Source: a bacterium
GTDB taxonomy: Bacteria; Zhuqueibacterota; Zhuqueibacteria; Residuimicrobiales; Krinioviventaceae
Reading direction: 5' to 3'
Assembly: GCA_029561455.1 (NCBI GenBank)
Contig: JAKQIY010000013.1
Coordinates: 248,001-312,000, forward strand
DNA: 64,000 bases
How positions within the stretch are numbered: the stretch's first letter is position 1; each line of letters begins with the position of its first letter. A program made the position numbers and the translations under genes. The notes beneath the pieces are model-generated. The model was not told the origin of the DNA. It made no database searches and worked only from the letters and a program-made list of their open reading frames with translations. Shown here piece by piece: positions 54,930 through 62,798 of the stretch.

Positions 54930-57191
54930 TTATTGCAGCCTTTCTAAAGCCTTTATACGTTCTGTCGCTCTTTTGGAATATTCTATAGAGCCTTTATGGG
55001 AAGGATTGATTTCCAGGGCTTTTTGCCAGTATTGAATTGCCAGACGATAATTTTCCCTGGAATACAATTCGAGACCCTTGTTGAAATATTCATCCACTTT
55101 TTCGGCCAGCTTTTTTTGGCATTGCTCCAGGTAATTTAAAGCCTGTGTATTCTGCTGATCCTTTTCCAAAATCTGGTTAAAGCGCTCCATTGCCTCGGTA
55201 TAGTTTTCCTTAGCATATTCATTTTTGGCGTTTTCCAGCATTTGTTCCACATTCAGCGTTTTCAATAATTTATTTTTGAGTTGAACCGCATCATTAAAAC
55301 GCGGATTTATTTTAAGTGAAGAGTCGACAGCCGCCAGTGAGGCTTTCCAGTTACCCTGGTTATACAAATTTTGCGCATTCTCAAAATACCTGGTCGATTT
55401 ACCGCTGCTTTTTTCCGCGATCAAAGACATATATCGCGCCGCTTTAGCATTGCCGGGCTGTATGCGCAGAACATTGGTGAAAATATTTTGAGCGGCATTT
55501 TCCTGCCCGCTGTTGTAGAGCGATTCGCCTTTACTGACCTGTTCATTAACATAATCTGCCAGTAAAACATCCATTTCGGCAAGTTTATTTTGCGCTTCAC
55601 TATGTACAGGGTCAATCTCCAAAACTTGGCGGTATTTTTCCCTGGCCTGGAACCAGGATTTTTTTGCTTCAAAATCCTGTCCTTCCTCCAATAACTTGAT
55701 AACAAGTTTTAAATTATTAATTTTATCTTCCGCTATACGATCCAGGTATTCTTTGGCTTCCGTATAAGCAGGAACAATTTCCAGGGCGTTCTGAAACTCT
55801 TTTTCTGCGTCGGCCAGTTTTCTCTGGCTGTAATAACCGAGCCCGGTAAAGAAGTGATTTTCGGCCTGAGTAAACAACAGGTCGTTTATCTTTGCCAGGT
55901 ATTGTTTTGAGGCGGTATGGTCGGGACGCACCAGTAATATTGATTCAAAAATATTTTTGGCGCCGACCAGATCATTATTTTCAAAACTGGTTACCCCCAA
56001 GTTGTAACGATTTTCCGTATGTATATTGACCCTGGGGCTGATTCTGTTCAAGGCGATCTGCGCGGTTTTGTTATCCGGATCTAACTTTAACACCTGCATA
56101 TATTGGGTTGCAGCGCTGATATAGTATTCCCGGGATTCCAGGATTCTTCCGGCTTGTAATAATAGTTTGATCTTTTTTTTGTTCTGTTTAATGACCGGTT
56201 CAAGATTGGTCACCATTTCTGCTGCTTTTTTATGGCCGGTATCGTATTCCAAAGCCCGTTTACTGTAATACAGAGCTTTAAGTTGATCGCCTTCTGTGTA
56301 TTTTTTTTGCGCCTGTGAGTACTCTTGTTCCGCAAGGGTGGAACCGGATGAGCCAAGCCGTATTGCTGTAGAAAATAGTATTCGCTTTACATCATAATCA
56401 TACACAAAGTGCAGGTCGATATTATTTAAACTAATTTCTGCACCTAATGCGGTTTTGTTAAACAGGTAATCTCTGATTCCGGCAAAAAATTGTAAATTTT
56501 GTTGTAGTGGAATGATCAAGCCAAGGTGCGAAGAATCATTGCCTCTTTTAATGTGCTGAGCGAACATGAGTTTAAAGCCGTCACGGGTAAAGGTGTATGA
56601 AGCGCCAATCCTGGTCACATGGTCATAATAAGTATCTGTAAGAGGAATATTTTGAATACTGACCCCCATAGTCAACCGGTCCAGAATGAGAGGCGAACCC
56701 AGAAATCCCGGTAAACTCGAGTGATTATTTTGATAATAGGCGCTGGTTTCAGGTTTGACCAGGAACCCGACGCCGCCGGTTACCCAATTTTCCGAATCCA
56801 GGATCACATCATTTATTGCAAAGCCCGCATAAAAATAGTCGTTTATTTTTTTTCCCCAACCGGCGCTGTATATTTCTATTCCGGTTTCTCCCATATCTGT
56901 TTGCGCCATACTCATAGCCAGAGACCCCACTCGTGGGATAAAATGAGAATAAGCTGAATAATTCAAATGAAACGGCTGATGGATTGAGAACAGGGTTTGG
57001 TATTTATTAATAAATCCCAGCGAAGCCGGGTTCCAGTAGAGAGCCGATGGATCATAAACATCGATTACACCGGTTCTACCCAGACCGATAGATTTAGCTC
57101 CCGGTGAAAAAGAGATCAAGTCCTGTTGGGCGTGAAGACAGGTATAGATAATTAGCCATATAAACAAAAGGCTGTAAATCCTTTTTTTCAT
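54930..57191 (-). CDS. PorV-like outer-membrane barrel fused to TPR repeats
   Basis: The 753-residue protein has a signal peptide (to about CLHAQ). Residues ~25-300 match the PorV/PorQ beginning and barrel: GAKSIGLGRTGVIDVYDPSALYWNPASLGF, then repeated amphipathic strands to about ATAIRLGSSGS. Residues ~310-745 form about ten TPR repeats (e.g. ALYYSKRALEYDTGHKKAAEM, KGLELYSRENYRLAIQYW). The two parts together would place a large helical scaffold on one side of an outer-membrane barrel. It lies 22 bp after the adenylate cyclase gene and probably shares its transcript. Confidence 0.85.
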   Translation of the reverse strand: MKKRIYSLLFIWLIIYTCLHAQQDLISFSPGAKSIGLGRTGVIDVYDPSALYWNPASLGFINKYQTLFSIHQPFHLNYSAYSHFIPRVGSLAMSMAQTDMGETGIEIYSAGWGKKINDYFYAGFAINDVILDSENWVTGGVGFLVKPETSAYYQNNHSSLPGFLGSPLILDRLTMGVSIQNIPLTDTYYDHVTRIGASYTFTRDGFKLMFAQHIKRGNDSSHLGLIIPLQQNLQFFAGIRDYLFNKTALGAEISLNNIDLHFVYDYDVKRILFSTAIRLGSSGSTLAEQEYSQAQKKYTEGDQLKALYYSKRALEYDTGHKKAAEMVTNLEPVIKQNKKKIKLLLQAGRILESREYYISAATQYMQVLKLDPDNKTAQIALNRISPRVNIHTENRYNLGVTSFENNDLVGAKNIFESILLVRPDHTASKQYLAKINDLLFTQAENHFFTGLGYYSQRKLADAEKEFQNALEIVPAYTEAKEYLDRIAEDKINNLKLVIKLLEEGQDFEAKKSWFQAREKYRQVLEIDPVHSEAQNKLAEMDVLLADYVNEQVSKGESLYNSGQENAAQNIFTNVLRIQPGNAKAARYMSLIAEKSSGKSTRYFENAQNLYNQGNWKASLAAVDSSLKINPRFNDAVQLKNKLLKTLNVEQMLENAKNEYAKENYTEAMERFNQILEKDQQNTQALNYLEQCQKKLAEKVDEYFNKGLELYSRENYRLAIQYWQKALEINPSHKGSIEYSKRATERIKALERLQ

Positions 57192-57212
57192 TTTTTTGTA
57201 CAGCCTTTCGTT

Positions 57213-58688
57213 TTACATAATAAATACTTGTTCATAATCAATATCAACTATTGGAATCGGGTCTCTTTTACCTTTAACGATCACCGGTTCCAGTTTTATT
57301 TTTGGATAATCATTATTAATTCTTGAAGCGATCAGTTCGGAAGCCAGGATTTGGCCGGGTTTGGCTATCGAACACAAACGGGCGGCAACATTTACCACAT
57401 CGCCAATAACCGTATAATCCAGCCGGGATTTTGCGCCCATTTTCCCAAGTATCGCTTCACCTATATTCACACCGCAGCCTACCGTCAGCGTTACTTTGCC
57501 CTCTGCCGCTCTTTTTTTGTTGAGTAGTTTAATGCTTTTTTGAATTTCAACAGCCGCCTGTACCGCATCATCGGCAAGGGATTTGCCGATAAATATGGAC
57601 ATCACCTGGTCACCATTAAATTTATCAACAAAGCCATTATGCTGGTCAATAATATCCGCCTGCAGATCATGATAGATGTTGATCAGTTTAACGATCTCTT
57701 CAGCGCCCAACCGTTCCGTCAACAAGGTAAAATTACGGACGTCGGTAAAAACAATCGCAACTTCGCGTTTTTCTCCTTCCGGGGGTAATTCGGCGATTGA
57801 ACCATTGCGAATCATTTGTACCGTAAGTTTGGATATGAATTTTTGCATTTGCAACTTTTCACGCAAATGGATGATCATGGTATTGAATTCCCGGGAAAAT
57901 TGTCCCAGCTCATCATTTGACAGGATGGGAATATCTACATCCAGTTCACCCTGGCTTAATTTTCGAACCGCCAGGGAAAGTTGATCTATTTGCCTGGTCA
58001 TTCTTTGCGCAACAAATGATATTGCGAATACCGATATTACAATTACAAAAATAGACAGTACTATCAGCATCTGGGTCGCCTGTTTTATCGGCTGTAAGAT
58101 TATTTCCTTGGAAAAACCCAGTACTGTAACTCCGAGATAGATGTGATTTTTGGCGGAGGTTTTAGCTGTAATCGGCAGAATGTATTCGATTATGCCATTT
58201 ATTTCACGGGTCTGTTTTCTGAGCAGGTTTTTATAACGTTTTCCCTGGGGATTGGCAGTATTTAACCCCGGCTGACTTTTATCGGTGTCCATAAAGGCCA
58301 GAAAGTTACCATTTCGGTCGATTACTCCGGCATATTTAAGACCCTCAACTTTTTCATTGGAAATATTGAAAATTGCTTCCCGGATATGACCAACATGTTC
58401 GGAATTAACGTCCTGATCCGCTTCGTGATCATAATATAGTAACAGGTCATCTTTGATAACCTGAGCGACATGCTGCAGGGAAAGATCGCAGGTTTGTTCC
58501 AGCCTTTTATTCAGTATTTGTTTGCCCTGTGAAAGAATAATAAAACTGAGGATTGTATATAGTCCTATAAATAATAAACCAATGATAATGATCAGCTTAA
58601 AACGGATACGTAAAGAGGCGAATCTCCATTTTAACTGAAAATATCCCCTCGATATTTTGGACCATATATTTATATTTTTTTTGGGCAA
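57213..58688 (-). CDS. membrane-bound adenylate cyclase with HAMP domain (class III)
   Basis: The 491-residue protein has a short cytoplasmic N-terminus, TM1 (~31-52), a periplasmic sensor region (~53-205), TM2 (~206-227), a HAMP linker (~228-280) and a class III cyclase domain (~305-485). The catalytic set is complete: metal Asp316 (VFTDVRN) and Asp360 (FNGDQ), adenine-selecting Lys356 and Asp424 (RLDYTVIGD), and transition-state Asn433 and Arg437 (NVAARL). It should make cAMP from ATP on a periplasmic signal. The start is a TTG because a stop lies shortly upstream. Confidence 0.92.
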   Translation of the reverse strand: MPKKNINIWSKISRGYFQLKWRFASLRIRFKLIIIIGLLFIGLYTILSFIILSQGKQILNKRLEQTCDLSLQHVAQVIKDDLLLYYDHEADQDVNSEHVGHIREAIFNISNEKVEGLKYAGVIDRNGNFLAFMDTDKSQPGLNTANPQGKRYKNLLRKQTREINGIIEYILPITAKTSAKNHIYLGVTVLGFSKEIILQPIKQATQMLIVLSIFVIVISVFAISFVAQRMTRQIDQLSLAVRKLSQGELDVDIPILSNDELGQFSREFNTMIIHLREKLQMQKFISKLTVQMIRNGSIAELPPEGEKREVAIVFTDVRNFTLLTERLGAEEIVKLINIYHDLQADIIDQHNGFVDKFNGDQVMSIFIGKSLADDAVQAAVEIQKSIKLLNKKRAAEGKVTLTVGCGVNIGEAILGKMGAKSRLDYTVIGDVVNVAARLCSIAKPGQILASELIASRINNDYPKIKLEPVIVKGKRDPIPIVDIDYEQVFIM

Positions 58689-58743
58689 TGCGGATTATTT
58701 CCATGGTTAATTTATTATAACGGAAAAAATTGTAGAATTGTCC

Positions 58744-59004
58744 CTATTCTACAACCTGTATTTCTTCCAATATAACATTGTCCTGGGTGGGTTCCAGGAA
58801 ATTTGAACCTTTGCGTAATAATAAAACCACAATTATTATTATAATTACCAGCATCATAATTGTACGTAATGCAGAAACCCGTTTGGGCGGTTCGCTTTTA
58901 AGCAATCGTTCAAAATGTATTCTCGGTCTTTCTTCGGTTTCCGGCTTGTAATACCTGAACTGGTAATTAAATCTTCGATGTTCCGGTACTTTCATTTTTT
59001 TCAT
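58744..59004 (-). CDS. small single-membrane-helix protein of unknown function
   Basis: The 86-residue protein has an N-terminal basic, aromatic-rich part (MKKMKVPEHRRFNYQFRYYKPE), one membrane helix (TIMMLVIIIIIVVLLL) and an acidic tail. The start is uncertain: ATG 59004 follows CCGGAGA by 12 bp, a TTG start at 59052 would add 16 residues and ATG 58995 would remove three. I do not recognise the family. It is upstream of and co-directional with the cyclase gene. Confidence 0.5.
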   Translation of the reverse strand: MKKMKVPEHRRFNYQFRYYKPETEERPRIHFERLLKSEPPKRVSALRTIMMLVIIIIIVVLLLRKGSNFLEPTQDNVILEEIQVVE

Positions 59005-59265
59005 CCATTTATTAATTCTCCGGATATCCAGCTTTTTATTAAATATATACAATTATTAATTAAAAATGCCGGATAGATATTGAAAAATTTACATTAACAT
59101 AGCTAAAATGTGGTAAAGAATCAAGAAATTTTATTTGTTTATCATCATTGTTATTGATCTCTCCGGTAATTGATCGCTTTGTGAAATTCTCCGATTGATT
59201 TTAACCGCTATTTTCTCTACCTTTTACTTTAATTTGGATTGTATCAATTACACAGCTCAGAGAAA

Positions 59266-60069
59266 GTGAATATTTTATTGGATACTATTGAAAAAAAGTT
59301 CGCCCGACTCGTTGAGATAATGGCAATGTTACGCAGCCCTGAAGGTTGTCCCTGGGACAGAGAGCAAACTCACAAATCATTACGGCAGCATCTGCTCGAA
59401 GAAGCCTATGAGGTTATCGAGACTATCGATGAAGAACATTATGACAAGCTGCCTGAAGAACTGGGCGATTTATTATTACAAATTATTTTCCATGCGCAAA
59501 TGGCTGCAGAAAACAACCGGTTTAATATCGGCACAGTTCTGGATCATATCAACGAAAAACTGGTGCGACGTCACCCGCATGTTTTTGGCACTGAAGTGGT
59601 TGAAACTGCGGCTGAACAGGTAGTCCTGTGGGAACGAACCAAAATCAATAAAGAGGGGAAAAAGTCGGCAATCGACGGGATTCCCAAATTATTGCCGGCG
59701 CTGATTAGAGCGTATCGCATGCAGAATAAAGCTGCTACAGTCGGTTTTGACTGGGGCAGTATCGAACCGGTATGGGATAAAGTAAGTGAAGAGACCCAGG
59801 AATTAAAAGAGGCCTGTAAAGATGGGAAACAGGAGGAAATAGAGGGGGAATTGGGTGATCTGTTATTTTCAATCGTTAATCTTGCCCGCTTTTTAAAGAT
59901 AAACCCCGAAGACGCTCTGCGCAAGACAATAAGTAAATTCGAACGGCGGTTTCGGCTGGTGGAAGAAGATTTCAAAAACAGGGGGGAATCAATCCACGAT
60001 GCTACCCTGGCTGAAATGGATAAGGTTTGGGATCGGGTAAAAGCTGCAGAACATAAAACCCGTGAATAA
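59266..60069 (+). CDS. mazG: nucleoside triphosphate pyrophosphohydrolase MazG
   Basis: MazG hydrolyses non-canonical and regulatory NTPs to NMP and pyrophosphate. The ~267 residues contain two MazG folds: the first with SPEGCPWDREQTHKSLRQHL, LLEEAYEV and ELGDLLLQIIFH, the second with WDKVSEETQEL and ELGDLLFSIVNLARFL, both with the E-x-x-E...E-x-x-D metal ligands. GTG 59266 is taken as the start because it gives the usual length; a TTG at 59239 is possible. It converges with the HIT gene 6 bp away. Confidence 0.93.
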   Translation: MNILLDTIEKKFARLVEIMAMLRSPEGCPWDREQTHKSLRQHLLEEAYEVIETIDEEHYDKLPEELGDLLLQIIFHAQMAAENNRFNIGTVLDHINEKLVRRHPHVFGTEVVETAAEQVVLWERTKINKEGKKSAIDGIPKLLPALIRAYRMQNKAATVGFDWGSIEPVWDKVSEETQELKEACKDGKQEEIEGELGDLLFSIVNLARFLKINPEDALRKTISKFERRFRLVEEDFKNRGESIHDATLAEMDKVWDRVKAAEHKTRE

Positions 60070-60075
60070 TACAGG

Positions 60076-60561
60076 TTAACTGATTGTTTGAAATAATGGT
60101 TGTAACTGTTCCCAGGACTCGTATAATCCCTGTGAGATGACCTTGGTATGCCCGGTAACCGGCATAAAATTGGTATCACCATTCCAGCGTGGCACTATAT
60201 GAAAATGCAGGTGATCGTCTATTCCTGCGCCGGCCACTTTACCAAGATTCATACCAATATTAAAGCCGTCAGGGGATAACGCTTTTTGCAAGATTGTTGT
60301 ACTCATCCCCAGTAATTTCATCATCTCGTTTTGTTCGTCCGGCGTCAGCAGGGATAATTGCGAAATATGACGGTAAGGAACGATCATGATATGTCCGTTA
60401 TTATAAGGATAAAAATTCATAATGATAAAACTGACGGCGCCCCTGTATAATATTAGGTTTTGCCGGTCATTACTTTCTTTGGGTTTATCACAAAAAATAC
60501 ATCCCTGGGGTTTTGGTTGTAATATATATTCAATCCGCCAGGGCGCCCATATTTTGTCCAC
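60076..60561 (-). CDS. HIT-family nucleotide hydrolase/phosphorylase
   Basis: The 161-residue protein has the histidine-triad motif at His117, His119 and His121 (DDHLHFHIVPRW), preceded by GMNLGKVAGAG, and a zinc-type CIFC (Cys21, Cys24) near the start. The long C-terminal part and WAPWR start place it among the Ap4A-phosphorylase-like HIT proteins. It acts on diadenosine or other nucleotide phosphates. The GTG start is supported by GGAG about 8 bp upstream. Confidence 0.92.
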   Translation of the reverse strand: MDKIWAPWRIEYILQPKPQGCIFCDKPKESNDRQNLILYRGAVSFIIMNFYPYNNGHIMIVPYRHISQLSLLTPDEQNEMMKLLGMSTTILQKALSPDGFNIGMNLGKVAGAGIDDHLHFHIVPRWNGDTNFMPVTGHTKVISQGLYESWEQLQPLFQTIS

Positions 60562-60620
60562 GCCTTCACTCCTGTTGTTACGGGTTAAATGTTTATATTA
60601 ATACAAGCCTGTATAATAAA

Positions 60621-60646
60621 AAAGGCACGGTAAAGACCGTGCCTTT
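60621..60646 (-). terminator. Rho-independent terminator
   Basis: AAAGGCACGGT (60621-60631) pairs with ACCGTGCCTTT (60636-60646) around AAAG. On the minus strand the stem is followed by T residues, so it ends the EF-G-like transcript ahead of the HIT gene. Confidence 0.9.
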
Positions 60647-60662
60647 ATCTGCACATTTTGAA

Positions 60663-62741
60663 TTATTTATTTTCCGCTTGAGATTCTTCAACAACTTTGG
60701 CTTCCAGTTCTTTCGGCAGAGGATCATAATGCGATATTTTGCGTGTATGTGTTGCCCGTCCCTGGGTCAGGGAGCGTAGCGTTGTTGCATAGTTATGCAG
60801 TTCGGCCAGCGGTACCTGAGCTTTAACCACCTGGAATCGACCGTGCATTTCCATACCGGTGATTTTACCGCGACGGCTGGAAAGATCGCCCATTACATCT
60901 CCCATGTATTCTTCAGGACAGCGAATTTCCACGTTGCAGATCGGTTCAAGCAGGATGGGTTTGGCGCTTTTCATACACATTTTAAACACTTCTCGTCCGG
61001 CGATCTGGAAAGCAATATCCTTTGAATCTACGGGGTGTTCTTTGCCGTCATAAACTATCGCTTTAACATCGACAATTTTATAACCGGCAACTGCGCCTTC
61101 AACCAACACCTGCTGGACGCCTTTTTCGATGGAGGGAATGAAGGAGGACGAAATAGCGCCACCGACAACAGCGCTGGCGAATTCAAAACCACTGCCGCGG
61201 GGGGTGGGCTCGATTCGCATCCACACTTCTGCGAACTGACCGGCGCCGCCGGATTGCTTTTTGTGGCGATATTTTTCATCAGCCTTGGCTGTTATTGTTT
61301 CACGATACGGTATTTTTGGTTTCTTTTGTTCTACATCGACCGTATAGCGTTCTTTTAATCTTTTCAGAATGATGGTTAAATGCATTTCACCCTGGCCGGC
61401 GACCACAGTTTGTTTCAATTCCGGATCGATTCGAACAGTAAAGCTGGGGTCGATCTCATGTAATGTGTGTAAACCACTGGAAATTTTATCTTCGTCGCCT
61501 TTACTTTTGGGCGTAACCGCTATTTCAACAACCGGTTCCGGAAATTGAATTTCCGCAAATTTTACAGGATTGCGTTTGTCGCAGAGAGTGTTGCTGGTAT
61601 GAGTGTTTCTCAGTTTTACCAAGGCGCCGATGTCGCCGGTTTTTAAAACCCCAATTTCTTTGCGGTTTTTTCCGTTCAAGGTATAGATCTGACCGATTTT
61701 TTCAGTAGTGCTATTGGCGGTATTTAACACTTCATCGCCGGATTTTATACTACCGGAATAAACTTTTATGAGTGATAGTTCGCCGACATGCATTTCAGAT
61801 ATAGTCTTGAATACAAGCGCGGAAAACGGAGCATTTTCATCCACTTTAATGGTAATTTCTTTATTATCTTTATCAAAAGCCGGTACAGAAGTAATATCCG
61901 CAGGTGAAGGTCCAAATTCGGCAATAAAATCGAGCATTAATTGGGGGCCAAGATTTTTACTTGCAACTCCGCAAAATACCGGGAAAAAGCTTCTTTTTAA
62001 TAAACCTTTTTTTAAACCAATATTAATTTCATCTTCAGCAAGTTCACCGGCTTCAAAATATTTTTCCAGCAGAGCGTCATCACTTTCGGCAATCTTTTCA
62101 ATCAATTCATTGCGTAAAGTTTTGGCTTTATTGGCCAGGTCGGCAGGAATATCTTCCTGTGTATACTTGCCGCTCAGATCCGTATTAAAAGTAATTTTTT
62201 TCATTTTTAACAGATCAATAATACTGTTAAATTTTTCGCCTTCGGTAACAGGGAATTGGAACATGATTACGTTATTACCATACGCTTCTTTAGCCGTTTT
62301 TACTACTTTATCAAAATTAGCATGTTCTTTATCCATAAAATTTACATACAGCATTGCCGGAATATTATTTCTTTCCAGAATATCCCACGCGAAATCAGTC
62401 CCTACTTCCACGCCGGATACACTGTTTAATAATATTATGGCCAGGTCGCTCACCCGCACGCCGCTGATAACTTCTCCAAAAAAATCCAGGTAGCCGGGAA
62501 TATCAATAAGGTTTATTTTTGACTTTTTCCACTCAAAACTTAATAATGAAGCGCTGATAGATATTTTGCGTTCAATTTCATCGGATCGGAAATCAGATGT
62601 AGTTGTGCCTTCATCTATCGTCCCTAAACGGGTGATTTCCCCGGCAGAAAATAAAAATGCTTCAGCCAGGGTTGTTTTACCTGCTGATAAATGTGATACA
62701 AGTGCAATGTTACGTATCTCTTTAGGACTAAATTCTTTCAC
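60663..62741 (-). CDS. EF-G-like translational GTPase (non-canonical paralogue)
   Basis: The 692 residues follow EF-G domain order I-V. The P-loop is SHLSAGKTT (residues ~16-24). In G3 the catalytic His of DTPGHxDF is Tyr84 (DIPGYLDF), and G4 reads NFMD in place of NKMD, with Asp137. These changes mark the FusA2/EF-G-like group, which may have slow GTP hydrolysis and unclear ribosomal roles, so a primary translocation factor is expected elsewhere in the genome. The GTG start has AGGAGG 6 bp upstream. C-terminal residues are rich in Glu. Confidence 0.9.
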   Translation of the reverse strand: MKEFSPKEIRNIALVSHLSAGKTTLAEAFLFSAGEITRLGTIDEGTTTSDFRSDEIERKISISASLLSFEWKKSKINLIDIPGYLDFFGEVISGVRVSDLAIILLNSVSGVEVGTDFAWDILERNNIPAMLYVNFMDKEHANFDKVVKTAKEAYGNNVIMFQFPVTEGEKFNSIIDLLKMKKITFNTDLSGKYTQEDIPADLANKAKTLRNELIEKIAESDDALLEKYFEAGELAEDEINIGLKKGLLKRSFFPVFCGVASKNLGPQLMLDFIAEFGPSPADITSVPAFDKDNKEITIKVDENAPFSALVFKTISEMHVGELSLIKVYSGSIKSGDEVLNTANSTTEKIGQIYTLNGKNRKEIGVLKTGDIGALVKLRNTHTSNTLCDKRNPVKFAEIQFPEPVVEIAVTPKSKGDEDKISSGLHTLHEIDPSFTVRIDPELKQTVVAGQGEMHLTIILKRLKERYTVDVEQKKPKIPYRETITAKADEKYRHKKQSGGAGQFAEVWMRIEPTPRGSGFEFASAVVGGAISSSFIPSIEKGVQQVLVEGAVAGYKIVDVKAIVYDGKEHPVDSKDIAFQIAGREVFKMCMKSAKPILLEPICNVEIRCPEEYMGDVMGDLSSRRGKITGMEMHGRFQVVKAQVPLAELHNYATTLRSLTQGRATHTRKISHYDPLPKELEAKVVEESQAENK

Positions 62742-62798
62742 TGTTGTCCTCCTGTTTCAAGCTATTTGTTAAAAAAATATGGAATTGCTTATTTAATA

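Noticed and set aside
61768-62493. A 241-codon + strand ORF, rich in Ser and Leu.
   Set aside because: It is antisense to the EF-G-like gene, whose motifs are clear in the other frame.
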